Translations under genes and position numbers: made by a program
In this document: positions 32,192 through 45,713 of the stretch, in pieces
How positions within the stretch are numbered: position 1 is the stretch's first letter
Layout of the letters: each line of letters begins with the position of its first letter
Source of the DNA: Metallyticus violacea
Lineage: Eukaryota > Arthropoda > Insecta > Mantodea > Metallyticidae
Length of the DNA stretch: 64,000 nucleotides
Assembly (NCBI GenBank): GCA_030762175.1
Contig: CM060831.1
Coordinates: 126,501-190,500, forward strand
Direction: 5' to 3'
Notes under the pieces: generated by a model
Told to the model about the DNA's origin: nothing
The model's database searches: none
Seen by the model: only the letters and a program-made list of their open reading frames with translations

Positions 32192-32690
32192 GCTGCCCCA
32201 CAAAGTGCCACCGATGCTTGGACTTCAACCACTTGAGGGAATTCTGTTCCCGGAACCATGGATGCCTTAGATGCGGTGGCCCCCATCCCTGCGAGACCTG
32301 TCAGCGTGCTCCCACGGAGACCCAACTTGTGCAAATTGCAAGGGGGACCACGTGGCCTGTTATGGGAGGTGTCCTATAAGGCTGAGAATAATCAGCAATA
32401 ACAGCAACCGCAGGGTCCAACCTGCCAACAACCCAACACCAACCACTACCACCGCATCGCCTGCAGCAACACGGCCACCAGCCACTGCAACCACTACTTC
32501 AACCATAAAGGCCACCACTACCAGCACTGTAAACGTCTCTTACACTGCAACAGCACGAGGACATCCCTCTGATTCTCGACGGATATCGCTAGCTATAAAA
32601 CAGGCTCCACAAATAAGACCGACAACTACAGGTCCGTCCCAACCAGCTCCCAAGGCAGCGCCGCCCTCCCAGGAGGACTTCAGATGCTGA
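32192..32690 (+). pseudogene. LINE3 ORF1, C-terminal zinc-knuckle part
   Basis: The frame resumes with 'GCPTKCHRCLDFNHLREFC' and 'CLRCGGPHPCETC', two Cys/His knuckles, and in a shifted frame 'CANCKGDHVACYGRCPI', a third. This is the set of knuckles at the end of jockey-type ORF1 proteins. A frameshift near 32325 moves coding to the other frame, and a Thr/Ala/Pro-rich tail follows (32400-32690). Confidence 0.85.
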
Positions 32691-32940
32691 GGGGCAGGGC
32701 TTCACTCCCCAGCAGGGGGAAACCCAGGAGAAACGGTAGCCTCCAAGGCCCTCTCCTAACTCTCCCCTAACCCAACAAGGCGAAAGCACCTTAGACTTGC
32801 TCCAGTGGCTGTTACTACTGTGGCACACATATGACAGGAAGTTACAGGAGCTTCTCGGTCGATTCCGCCATGCACCAGACTCCTACAGCAAATGATAGGT
32901 CTTTGAGGCTTTCTTGTCGATAGCAACCAGGCGACCCAGA

Positions 32941-33600
32941 ATGGCGAAGGGAACTAGGTCTCGTACCTCTTTTCGGTTCGCATTTTGGAACGCTAACGGT
33001 CTTGCCGAAAAGAGGGACGAGCTTCGTCATTTTGCTGCTCGGTTTGCCCTAGACGCCATCTTAGTCAGCGAGACGCACTTCAGCGATATTGCACCTTCCG
33101 TCTTTTGGGCTACACCTGCCTCCGGACTGACCGAAGTGCCCCTGGCGGCGGCACGGCGATATTCATCCGGAGAAATTCACCGTCCAATTCAGATCCCGCA
33201 ACTTCAAGCGCTAGAAGCCACAGCTCTCTTTGTTGAACTTGGTGGAGCGGAGGTACTGATAGTATCTGCATACCACTCCCCATCCAGAGCCTTTGTGGTG
33301 GCTGATTACCAGTCCCTCCTCGCCCTACATATCAGTGTTATCATCGCAGGAGATTTCAATGCCAAACATCCTCGTTGGCATTTTACTCGCCGCGCGGATA
33401 CTAGAGGCAACGCAATCGTTCGCTTAATCGATCAGGACCCTCAGCTAAGAGTACAGAGTCCCTGGCAACCCACCCACCATCCGCTTAATAGAGGACAGTG
33501 ATATGTCATCGACTTTACGATTCTCAAGCACTTCCCTTACCATCTCACATCAATCAACGAACTACATTCCGATCACAGCCCCGTGTTGGCCGAAATCATC
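32941..33600 (+). pseudogene. LINE3 ORF2 endonuclease domain
   Basis: The reading begins around ATG 32941 and has 'FRFAFWNANGLAEKRDEL', 'LDAILVSETHF' and 'VIIAGDFNAKHPRW' (about 33349), all endonuclease motifs of jockey-type LINEs. The frame runs 32914-33501 with one small internal gap in similarity near 33130, then breaks before the 'SDHSPV' motif (about 33570) in another frame. Confidence 0.85.
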
Positions 33601-35601
33601 ACTAGGATTGCCAGGCATGATGTCGCAGGTCTAAACCGGGAGATAGACTGGAAAAACGTTAAGGAATGCCTCAGCACTATCATCCCTCCCAACCCTAAAA
33701 TCACAGACATCTACTCCCTAGAGCCTAGTCTCATTCTCCCTGACAGTCACCAAAGTCACCCACAGTCTCACAATCCATACTTCTGTCCTCTCTTTACGGA
33801 ATGCCATACCGCTAGACCTCGAGCTCATCCGTCGCTCCTGGGCCGCCCGCAGACTCTATCAGCGTCACCGCACGTCGCATCATCGAACTCTGTTAAAGAC
33901 CTTACACCGCCAAGTTAGTGTCCGCCTCCACGAGCACAAGAAGCTCGCGTGGGAGGACATTATGGCAAGACAGAGATTAATTCATGGCGACGTGTGGAGT
34001 ATAGCTAAGAGCCTCCGCGGACAACCAGACAAAGCCTTCCGACACATCCATGGCATCCAGGGCTTCGTATACGATCATCACGTCAAAGGCTATGCTCTCG
34101 CTTTGGAACGCCTATTCAGGTCTAGGGACGACCCCCAGGACGATAGCTTTTCAAGTCAGGTTCGTCGCGACGTCCGTCGATATCTTCGACGGCCGCCGGA
34201 TGAAGATGATTTAAGGTTTCCCATTTTTCACCCCAACGAAGTCCAGGGCGCAATCCAGGGTCTGAACCCCAAAAGGACTACCGGACCTGACGGAATAACC
34301 CCCCCCCTCATGCTCCGCAACCTTCCTTTCAAGGCTGTGCTCTTTGACACAAACGTCTTCAATGTATACATCAGCCTGAGCCACTTTCCACGAGAGTGGA
34401 AGGAGGCACAGGTGATATGCATAATGAAACCAGGCAAAGACCCAACCCACCCTTCCAGCTACCGATCAACCAGCCTGCTTTCCACACTCTCAAAAGTGTT
34501 TTGAGAGATTACTTCTTGACCGTTTGCTTCCCTTGCTGAGAATCATGCAAGCCATCCCCTCTCACCAATTCGATTTCTGTCCTGGGCGTTCTACTACCCA
34601 ACAGCTGCTGAGGGTTATGGAGGCCTCAGCCTTAGGTTTCCAGGAGAGGTCCATCACCCCAGCGGTATCTTTGGATGTAGAAAAGGCCTTCTCGACGACC
34701 TGGCATGCCGAGATCCTATGCAACCTCTTTCACCTGGAGCTACCTAAAACCTACATACAACTACTACACTCATACCTTAAGCACCGCACTTTTAAAGTAG
34801 CGGTAGCGGAAAACAAATCAACACTAAGACCGATACAAGGCGGAATACCCGAAGGTTCTGTTCTATCCCAAATTCTGTTTAACATCTACACATCAGACTT
34901 TCCCCACACAGCAGACGTCAACACCGCTCAATACGCAGACGACATCCTGCTAGACAAAACAAATAGAAACCTAAACAGACATTCCCATACAAAGACTACT
35001 ACACCTAATCGAAAGATGGTGTAGGCGTTGGGGAATGTCAATCAACCCAGCAAAGAGCCACTCCATAATTTTCACAAAACGCCGCGTAGCCGCAACCCCC
35101 TCCCCGCACAGTAACATACAAACAGCAAACGATAAGGTGGAAAAATTCCATAGCCTACTTGGTGTGCAACTCGATATGGGTCTAACCTTCAGGTAACACA
35201 CAGCAGGGACTGCTCACAGGGCACAGGGAGCAATAGTTCCACTGTTTCCTATGCTTAGTTCTAAGGCGATGCCAGTCCGCCTGAAATCACACCTTTTCAA
35301 AGCCCTGGTTATCCATGTCATATTATACGCCTGTGAAATCTGGGGTATGGCGGCTGACAGTTCGTTCGCACTTCTGCAAAGGTACAGAATAAGGGACTCG
35401 GGACCATTTATTCTGTATATCGATGCTTTCCAGTCGGGCTACTTCATTAAGACCTCCTCCTTCCCACATATTGAGGAAATTAGATGCCGGGCCAAAAATT
35501 TCTTCGCCCATTTACCTAATCATGAAAGCGCTCTTGTTCGATCAATTGGCAGCTTTCTTGTCGCAATAGGCCTAAGCCAAAATTCAAGTTGCGACGCCTA
35601 G
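33601..35601 (+). pseudogene. LINE3 ORF2 reverse transcriptase and C-terminal region
   Basis: Finger motif 'TTGPDGITPPLMLRNLP' and 'FPREWKEAQVICIMKPGKDP' (33962-34504), then 'QFDFCPGRSTTQQLLR', 'LDVEKAFSTTW' and the active site 'QYADDILL' (34524-35024). The C-terminal 'HVILYACEIWGMAA' lies at 35251-35601. The Y-A-D-D box is intact, but stops and shifts occur at about 33920, 34504, 35024 and 35195. There is no RNase H, as in jockey-type elements. Confidence 0.85.
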
Positions 35602-35985
35602 CGCGTGGCCACATTGGATAACAAAGGGTAAAACCTAGCAACAGGAAAAACATTCCAACTCCCCAACAAAATAACCATAAAAATAACAATCAGAAAACCA
35701 AGTAACAGTATGCCCATGCTATTTACAAAGTAAGTAAAAACATGCGCGTATCAAGCATAATCCAAAGATGTCAGATATACCCGCTTCAGCAAGGATACAG
35801 ACTACAACAATCTAGCGGGGCTGTTCTTGAGACCCAAAGGCAGAGTCTTATATGGGCGCTTCATAAGCCCGAAAACTGAATATAAAACCACCAATAATTA
35901 TAACCACTATTGTTATTTTAAATTGCAAGGCTGGGTCGATTGTACCAGCTTCAGGCACACCTAACCTTAATAAAACCATATACCA
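35602..35985 (+). other. Probable LINE3 3' UTR and boundary with LINE5
   Basis: A-rich sequence follows the last LINE3 codons. No poly(A) tail or target duplication was identified, so the LINE3 3' end is not fixed. No other gene seen. Confidence 0.4.
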
Positions 35986-36832
35986 TACGCCTCCCTGGAC
36001 CCCACAATTTGACAATGATCGGGGCTCCATGAACCAGAGACTTTGGACTTCGTTGTCACCAAAAATGCAGCATTAACAGAAAATTTCACAGCCTGGATTC
36101 GGATCACTTGCCTGTGCTCTTCGAAATCTGTGGCGCCATGGCGGCCAGGGTTTTGAACCTAGTCCGGGACGCCGACATCGATTGGAAGAAGTAAAAGTTG
36201 CACCTGTATGCGATGGCGCAACCCAGACTGTGCTACAGCAACGAAGTAGATGTTGACGCTGCCATTGAAAACTTCACTGCTTCGCTACATACGGCGAAAA
36301 TAAATGCCACCACCATTACTGTTTCGCCGCCTAGTTTTGTTACGTACCCAGAGGTGTTACACATTTCGACCATACTTTATGGAAATTAGTTAAATCCTTC
36401 AAGATATCCTCCAGCGTATACACTGGCAACGTTGCACTTCACACTCCAGCTGGCCCTATTTTCTCCTCAGAGGAGAAAGCGGAGGTATTTGCTGATGTCC
36501 TCGCAAATCACCTTCAGGAAAACAAAACAACAGACCAGCAGCAGGATCTTCAAGTTAGGTCTTGGGTTCGAGACTGGGCGGCACGGAAGTCCGAGCAACC
36601 ACTCCGCCTAATTACGCCTCAGGAAGTTTTCAAACAGACATGATTACTTAGTAATCGTAAAGTTGCCGGCCCGGACAGGGTGACCAATGAGGACCTTAAA
36701 AATTTACCGATAAAGGCCCTGGTGCAACTGATACAAATGTTTAATGCCTGCTTGCGGCATAATTATTTTCCTTCCAAGTGGAAAGAGGCCAGAATAATTA
36801 CATTACACAAGCAGGGCAAGAGCACCAGAAGT
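35986..36832 (+). mobile_element. LINE5: truncated jockey-like LINE fragment
   Basis: In shifting frames: 'LDFVVTKNAALTENFT' and 'DSDHLPVLFEI', the end of the endonuclease, then 'AGPDRVTNEDLKNLP', 'FNACLRHNYFPSKWKEARIITLHKQGK' (36680-36830), the RT fingers. Similarity stops after 'KQGK', and satellite monomers begin at once. It differs in sequence from LINE3, so it is a separate insertion. Confidence 0.75.
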
Positions 36833-39800
36833 GAAACAAACAGTGATGTCTATTTCATTAAATTGGATAATCAATTTATAATTCCAGTCAAAAAGGCTAA
36901 ATTTTTGACAGTCCTATCCCGCTTAACAGCGGCCGGGATGTAAAACGTGGATTATCGGTAAAATTGAAAATAAATCTTATTTGTCTAAAATATCGTTAAA
37001 CCGACAATATTGCCATCTGTGCAGATAAAATAACAAGCCTATTTCAGTATTAAAACTAGTAATGTTTCCAAAGCAAAATGCTGTATGTATTATGGGCATT
37101 TGTGCTGTTATTGATCGGCGAGAGAATTGCTGTGTTTTCAATAAATTTACAAAAAAAAAAAAAAAAAAATTGATACAAAATGTTCCCAAAGTAATACTAT
37201 TACCACCTGTGCAGAGAAACTGAATTGGGCATGATCATTTCACTATAAAGTGAGTGATCAATTAATATTTCTACGAAAAAAATGAAATGTGTGACAGGTT
37301 TCGGGCTGTTAATGATGGTATATAATATGGGGCATAATCGGTAAAATGACAAATAAGATTTCATTATTGTACAATATTGTCAAAGTACTAATATTGTTAC
37401 CTGTGCAGAGAAAATGGCCTGAGACGGTCCTTTTACGTAAAAATTCGGTATTACATTTATATTACCACCTCAAAGGAGATAAATTTATGATGGACCATCG
37501 GGCTCTTACCTGCTTGCTAGTAAAAGTGTTAATTATAGGAAATTTTTCTTGTAACATATTGTTAGTAATGTCCTGTGCGGGAATATTTATTGAGTCAGTA
37601 ATGCCTATTTCCGTAAAAATTGGATTTTCAATTTATAATTCCATTGTAAATGGACTAAATTTATGAAAGACGATCTGGCTCTCACCTGCCGGCAAGTACA
37701 ATCATGCATTACCGGTAAACTTAAGAATAAAATATTATTAGTGTTAACTATTGCTTAACAGTGCAGAGAAACTAAATCAAGGTCGCCTATTTCCGTATAC
37801 AACTGCATTATCAACTTACATTTCCAATCCGAAAATGCTTAATATGTTATCGTAAATCGTGATATTAATTGACGGCGACAGAATTGCTTCGTTTTTATTT
37901 AAAAAGTCAATAATGCTTTATAAATATAAAATGTTAAAGTAGATTGTACTACCACAGAAACTGAGCCGTTTATATTTATTTCACCAAAAATGTGCGATTC
38001 GTTTAGTTTCCAACGTAAAAAACGAAACCTATGACTGTTTCGGGTGTTACTTCCGGCATGTCAAACAGTGCATTAAAATTTTTAATAAAGAACAATGTTT
38101 TATTATTATAAAACATTTCCGAAGTACCAGTATTTTAATTGTGCAGTGATTAGATATTCCACCAAAATTAATTATTCCATTCAAATTTCCACCTGAAACA
38201 GGCCAAATGACGAGCTATTGGCCTCTTACTTGCCAGCTAATAAAACTGCCCATTATCTCTAATTTTCTAACAAAATATTTTTCTTGTAATTTCTTGCCAA
38301 AATTGTAATAATATCATCTACACAGAAAAACTGGATGCTTATTTCAGTTAAAATTGGTATATCAATTTATAATTTCATCGCAAAAATAATAAATTTGTGA
38401 CTGGGGTTCAAAATCTTACTTGCCGGTAACAGAATCCCTCAATTATCGGTAAAAAAACCAACCACAAATTTTATGTACAATAATAACAAAGTATTTTTTT
38501 CTGTGTGTACAGAAACTGACAAAATGATGCCCTGTTTCAGTTAAAATTGGATAATTATTTTAAAAATCCACGAAAAACGGATAAATTTATGGTAGACTAT
38601 CGGGCTGTCATCTATTAGACAAGTGAAATACTGCATTGGCGGTAAAAAGAACAAATCTTATTAGAAATATAGCTAAACTGGTGATATTGCCACCTGTGCA
38701 GAGAAATAAGACTATTTCAGCATAACACCGTGAAATAAAGTATAATTTCCACTGCCAAATTGATAGATATTCTACTGGCGATCTTGTGGGTAATTACCGG
38801 CAGAAGAATTTCTCAGTTATCGATGAAAATACCAAACATTTTATTGACGAAAAATGTTCACAAAGTGCAGAGAAAGTGAATTGTAAATGTTTATTTCACC
38901 ACATTTTGGCGATTAAATTATATTTCCACAGCGAAAAAAAAATCAAATGTATGACTGGTTTTGAATTGCTACCTATCGACATGACTAACGGTCCATTATC
39001 GAAACAATGTAGAACTTTTACTTATATTAAATATTATTCACAAAGTACTAGTATTTTAACTTGTGAAAGGAAACTGACCAGTGACGTGATTTTCAGCCGA
39101 GGTTAATTTCATGAAGTACAATCGGGCTTTTATCTGCCCGCTAATAAAGCGGTTCAATATCGGTAAAATTATCAACGTGATATTATTCTTATAAATATTG
39201 CCAAATTCCTAGTAATATCATTTTCGCATTACGACTGAATCAGCGATGCCCATTTCGGTTAAAATTGTATGATTAAATTTGAGCCTTTTTCCACAGCAAA
39301 GAGGCTAAATTTATGACCGGCAACCAGGCTCTCACCTGCCGGGATGTAAAACTATGCGTTATTGGCAAAGTCAAGAACAAAATATTTTTGGTATAAAATA
39401 TTGCCAACTGTAAAATATTGATAAAATATATTACCACAGAAAATGAATTGTACATACTAATTTCTCCAAAAAGTGTGAGATCCATCTAAATTCCACCGCA
39501 AAAATTAAAACGTATAACAGTTTTCGGGTTGTTATCTAACGACATGTAAAACGGCGCATTATCGGTAAAATGAAAAGTTACATGTAACATATTATAAAAG
39601 TGCTAGTATTGTAACTTATGCCGACAAACTGCCAAATAATGGATTTTCCGTCATAAAAATAGATATTACTTGTATTTTTCTAACGCAAAGAAGCTAAATT
39701 TATAAAAGGAAATGGGGCCTTACCTGCCAGCTAGTAAAACAATATGTAATAGTGAAATTTACGAACTCATCATTCTTGTAAAATTTTGCTAAAATCCTAA

Positions 39801-42800
39801 TAATGCCCTCTCCAATTTCATAACCGGCAACCGGGCGGTCGACTAGTACTACGCTGCATCATAGGTAAAAGCAAGAGCATGTAACTATTGCTAAACTGCC
39901 AGCTTTGCCATCTGTCCAAAGAAACTAAACCACGGACTCCCATTTCAGTATAACACTGGGGTAATCAACTAAGACTTTCAACACCAAAATACTAAATACG
40001 TCACCCGCGTTCGGGCTGGTAACTGTTGGCAACAGAATTTCTCAGTTATAGATAAAAAAGAGGACAAATATTTAATTGGTGCAAAGTGTTCACAAAGTAG
40101 TGGTATTTCCATCCCTACAGAGAAACTGAAACGTACATGATTACTTCACCAGATATTGGACGATTAATTAATATTTCTACCACAAAATACAACACGGTTT
40201 CAGATTGTTACCTGGCGTCATGTAATATGGAGCATAATCGGCAAAATGAGAAATAACATATAAAATATTGCCGAGTACCTGTGTAGAGAATTCGGCCTGT
40301 GATGCTACTTTTGGGTAAAAATTAGGCATTACATTTATATTTCCAAACGCAAAGAAGCTAAATTTATGACAGGACATCGAGCTCTTATATGATTGTTAAT
40401 AAAACGGTTTATTATCGGTTAAACGGTAAACATTAATTTTATTCTTTTAAAACATTGCCAAATTTCTAGTAATGCCATTTGCGGAAAGAATCTGAATCAG
40501 TGAAGCCTATTTGAGTAAAAATTGATGATTAGTCCATAAATCCACAACAAAAATTTAAATTTATTACAGAGATTCAGGGTCTGAGCTGCCAACACTAAAC
40601 CCAAAATTATCGGTAAAAACTTGAAATACATTGTTTTGTGCAAAATATTCATCTAATTAGTTCACGTGTGCAAGGAAAATGATACAATGATGTTTATTTC
40701 AGTGACACTTTGACGAACAATTTATAATTCAATTTTAAAGGGGGAAAATTTATGATCAGCAATCGGGCTAAGAACTACAGGAAATTAAAATGGTGCATTA
40801 TGGTAACAAGAACAAATTGTAATTAGTGTAAAATATTGTTAAACTAGCACTATTGGCACATATATATAAAAAAAAACAAAGGCATATTTCAGTCAAAATC
40901 CCGGTAATGAACTAATATTTCCATCTCCCAAAAGCTAAATATATTACCGGTGAGAGAGTTTCTCAGTTATCGATAAAAATACAAAAATATTTTATTAATG
41001 AAAAATGTTCACAAAGTAGTGCTATTACAACCTGTGCAGAGAAACTAAGCCTACATGGTTATTTCACCAAAAATGGGTGAATGATTTCACCTTAAAAACA
41101 ACTGAAAAGGGGGAATTGTCACTTGTACAGAGAAACCAACCAGTGGTGGGATTTTTAGTAAAAATAATATGTATTACATTTACATTTGCACCGCAGAGAG
41201 GCTAATGTGCGAGGGCCTCGAGCTATTACCTGCCGGCTAGTAAAACGATTTGGTAAAATTTAAAACATATTCATGACAAATATGGTCACAGTTCTAGAAA
41301 TGCTATTTCGTAAAGAATGTTTCAGTTAATTTATGATCCATTTATAATTAGACCGCTAAAAGGATAAATTTATAACCGGCATTCTGGATTTTATCAGCCG
41401 GCCGCATAACGATACACTGCGCAAAAATTTAAACACTTAATTTTATGTAAAATATTCACAAAGAGTTAGTTTATTTCATATGTGCAAAGAAACTGAAACA
41501 CCGATGCCTATTTATATTACAATTTATTATCAATTTATAATTCCATCATAAAATGTTAAAAATTATTATTGGACATAGCATTTTTCACCTGCCAGGAAGT
41601 AAAACACTGCAATATCGATAAAATGAACATTTTATTGCATTAATGTAATGCCAAAGCACTAATATGGGTTTTTGGGCACAGAAAATAGCCAATGATGTCA
41701 TTTTCAGGCAAACATATATATATACACACACACACACACACGACAAAGAGCCGAAATTCATTACATGCAATCGGGCTCTTACCTGCTCGTAAAACGGTTC
41801 ATTGTCAAATGAACATATTATTCTTTTAAAATATTACCAAATTTCTAGTAAAGCCATTTACGCTGAGAAACTGAATCAGTAATTTTTCAGTTAAATTGTC
41901 ATTATTTAATAATTTCACCGAAAAATGTCAAATTTATAACAATCATTCCAGGTATTCGGCTCCGGTTCCTTGAATTATCGGTATAAACCAATCACATTGT
42001 TATGTAAAGTATTCACACTGTGCTAGTTTTTTTTCTCATTTGTAAAGAAGCTGATACAGTCATGTCAATTATGATACGAATTGTATGATAAAATAATTCC
42101 ACCGTATAGAGCTAAATTGATGACCGGCCATCAGGCTGTTATCTCCCGGCACTAAAAAAATAAACAGAGAGAGATGAATAAAAAGAAAAAGACTATTGGT
42201 AAATCTAAGAAATATATCTTATTAGTGTACAATATTGCTAACTGCTAGTACTACCTATACAGAGAAACTAAATCCCGAACACCTATCTTAGTATGAAACC
42301 GCGTAATCAACAACCTTTTCCATAGCCAAAATGATAAATATATTACCGGCGTTTGGGCTGGTAATTGCCGGCGACCTTTTCTCCGTTTTAGATAAAATCG
42401 GAAAAATATTTCATTGATGAAAATGTCCATACAGTAATGGCATTAAAACTGTGCAGAGAAAATGAAATGTACACGTTTATTTAAGCTAAAAGTGGGTGAC
42501 CAACTTATATTTCCATCTCTAATACCAAACTTGGTTTTGGGTTATCTACCGTCAGGTAAAACGGTGCATTATCTGTAAAATGGCCAACATTGTATTCATT
42601 CACATATTGCCAAAGTATCACTATCTGCACAGAGGAATTGAATTTGGTTAAAATGTGATGATCAATGTATTATTCCACTGCTAAAACGCTAAATTTATGA
42701 CCGGCATTCCAGATCTTGCAAACCGGTAGCATGATCCCTATATTATTATAAAACTTGAACATTTTTTTTTGCAACACATTCACAAATTAATATTTTTTTC

Positions 42801-42950
42801 ATATTTGCAAAGATATTGAAATGGTAATGCCCATTTCAGTTAAAATTAGATTATCAATTTTATAATTCCACCATAAAACGCTGCATTATTGGTAAAAATC
42901 AAGAACATAATAGACTGCTACTTTTGAATAGTATATCGTTTTCATTTCTT
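36833..42950 (+). repeat. Degenerate satellite array, ~185-bp monomer with ~915-bp higher-order order
   Basis: About 32 monomers follow head to tail. Each has, in order, a 'ccggc...gccgg' small inverted repeat, 'gcattatcggtaaaat', 'gtaaaatattgc', 'gtgcagagaaact' and 'ttaaatttatgacc'. The 'gcagagaaact' site recurs about every 185 bp (for example 37203, 37391, 37571, 37761, 37952). Monomers fall into roughly five types (A-E) by the sequence after that site; E-A-B-C-D order recurs. A marker unique to type A, 'ctcagttatcgat' or close variants, is at 38812, 40041, 40962 and 42381. No coding capacity. Units are strongly diverged, so it is old or under weak homogenisation. Confidence 0.85.
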
Positions 42951-43980
42951 CCTTTATTAGCAAAATTTTTACAATAACACTGGATTCTTGATTGTTCCCA
43001 AAATATACAAATCAGATTTTAATAAGGCAAGCGAGGTTAAAAAAAGGAAATAATTCATGTCATATGTTGTTTGTAAGTTACGATATTAATTCATTGTAAG
43101 ATCACATGGACTCACTGGAAACATAAAGAGAAAATTTTCCATTAATTAAAGGACTGACGCAAGCTTGTTAAAAGTAAATAATCAGAAATACAATTTACAT
43201 TACTACAACGAGGTTTAAAAATGCCTCAACATTTGGAATCTATGAAAAGTATCAATTACGGACTCACAATTTCACTGATAAATGGAGAAAAATTACAATT
43301 GAAATGCAAAGAGAAAGTTATAAATACAAGTCAATTGTTCCTGCTGCCAGAAAGTGAACCATCTCACCAACAAAACTTTATTTAACATCTTGGTTATTGG
43401 AGCCTTAACAGATTATTTACGACAACTAATACGTCACTTTGCACCAGTTAAAGAGCTCAAAGATGGTAAATTGGCTATGGCCAAAAACAACAGCATAACG
43501 TGAAGAGAACGACAGTACCAGAGATTCTGATAGAAATACTTTGGTTTTTCCAATTTTTTTCTTTACAAGTCTGTACATAATGTAGGCATTCTAAAATATT
43601 TCCCTCTAATGTGCTTAGAATAATGTTTCATTGAATATTTAAAAAAATCATAATTTTAATTCATTCTTGTGACACATTTTCCTTCTCATTAAATGCAAGC
43701 ATTTATCCTTCTCTTGAGCAAATGTTCAAGTATAACCGACATTGAAGGACTCTCCAAATGGGAGAATAAATGGGTAAAAACAATTAAGGAGGTACACGAG
43801 AGAAATCTTTCCTAACAAAGAAGCAAAATATGACAATGATTACAAATTTAGCTATCATGATAATAAGATGTGAAAAAACCAAGACTTATCTATAATGACT
43901 TGAAATAATATATGTTCTTCCCTTCACAATGGACATGCAGCACATCACCCAGTAGACTTATGTTTCAGAGAGAGAGAGAA
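42951..43980. other. No gene seen
   Basis: AT-rich sequence between the array and the tandem duplication. A patch at about 43230-43500 has few stops in one frame but no recognisable family. Confidence 0.5.
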
Positions 43981-45327
43981 ATAACTATATAGACAACATT
44001 ACATTTCCTGTCATAGACATATAACTATAAACACAAACAAAAAATGCATTTATCAAACGGCGACAGTTTTGAATTTTAAGTTCATGTAATGTACTGCAGT
44101 TTGCTACATATTAGCATTCATTTAAAATTGTACGCAGTACACATTTACAACTTTGAAGCTTGTTATTTCACGTTTTAAAAGCTTGTTTTTTCACAAACAC
44201 ATAGTATGCATATGTTATGTTTTAGGTAAGAAGAAAAGCGAGAGCTTTATGTCAAATAAGGCTGTTGGTCATTAAAATCTCAGTAAACTGCCTGAAATAC
44301 TGTTATAATAATATACAGCGATACTGATGAGAAATTCCTGGAAGACTTTTGCCATACCTTCTCAAATCTAAAGAAAAGCTCAGAAAACATTCAGAACTTT
44401 CTTGGTGCCATAAAGCTGTGAAACATTACTACTTTAAATAAATGGCTAGAAAAATAATATTCATGTACTAAACTCTATAAAGCCACTCAGTTTTAATTAG
44501 GAAGTCCTATTGCAGCACACTTCTGAAAAGGGAAATGGAGATCTCCATAGAGTGATTGACAATGGATTTTTTCTAACAAAGCACAAATATAGAAAATAAC
44601 TAAGTGTGCTAACATTTCTTGGTTTAATAGGTTCGTAACATATTCACCATATTTGTGTGAGGTCATCAACTTATGACGATTAAACCTAAGCCATAAAAGA
44701 CTGTATGAACAATTCTAATTTAAACTTGGCATTTATAGATGTCAGAGGAATCTCAAGTGCCATGTATGTGATAAAATATTCCTTGCACATGATATGGCAT
44801 ACAATTTTATTTTTATACTCAAATGTCAAACAAAGAGAGAGACAAACTGAACCAGGACATACAAAGTAAAACACTACAGTTCCTAAACTTTCATAGCCAT
44901 ATAACTATCAAAATAAGCAAAAATTCACATATAAATACAATTTTAGTCTCCAGGAGAAGTTAATGTAATGTATTTAAGTTTTTTATGTATTAGCATTCAT
45001 TTAAACTTTTATGTAGACACATTTAGAGCTTTGAAGCTTGTATTGAATATCTTTGTAAATGCTCGTTCTTTCACAAAACCATGTATGCATTTCTTAGGTA
45101 AGAAGAAAAGTAACTAATTATGCAAACAATGTCAGGTTGCTGGTCACAACATTAAAATCCCAGGACTATGCAAAGTAATGTGTATAACCGATATAATAAT
45201 AGTTATATTAGGGAAAAGCTCAGAAAAACAAATTCAGTACTTCATTAGAGAACAAAAGTTGTGCAACATTTTAAATTTACAAATAAATGACAAGAAAAAG
45301 AAAAGTAATATACAGTTAAGTCAAGTA

Positions 45328-45330
<3 letters not shown>

Positions 45331-45369
<39 letters not shown>

Positions 45370-45631
45370 TTTTTTTTTTTTATGGACGCTCTTTAACATC
45401 TCAGGTCATCAGCGTTCCATTCAACTCAGGGCGTGAAATGACCGACAAATTTTGCTCAGAGGCCTCTCTTTCAGGCTTGAGGTTCTTTTTCGTGCCGCAA
45501 ATGTACGACACGGGACCCACGGCTTTACTTCCCTTCCGAAGGAAGCCATACTTAGGATTTTTACGCCCGAAAAAATCCATCGGTCCTGGCCGGGTTCGAA
45601 CCCGCGTTTTGGGTTTAGGAGGCAAGTATGG

Positions 45632-45713
<82 letters not shown>
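45331..45713. repeat. (GT)n microsatellite split by a SINE
   Basis: GT runs at 45331-45368 and 45634-45713 flank SINE family A copy 3. Long Cys-Val or Thr-His reading frames here are artefacts of the repeat. Confidence 0.95.
45382..45633 (-). mobile_element. SINE family A, copy 3, head-truncated
   Basis: The body and tail match the other copies; B-box 'GGTTCGAAC' is intact. On the minus strand the tRNA-like head lacks its first about 17 bases, where the GT run begins. The 3' side ends in a short T/A tract. Confidence 0.85.

Noticed and set aside
33583..33918. Separate gene between LINE3 endonuclease and RT
   Set aside because: It is the frame-shifted linker of LINE3 ORF2.
36833..42950. CRISPR-like array
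   Set aside because: Units are about 185 bp, AT-rich and diverged throughout, with no short exact repeats and unique spacers, and the sequence is eukaryotic.
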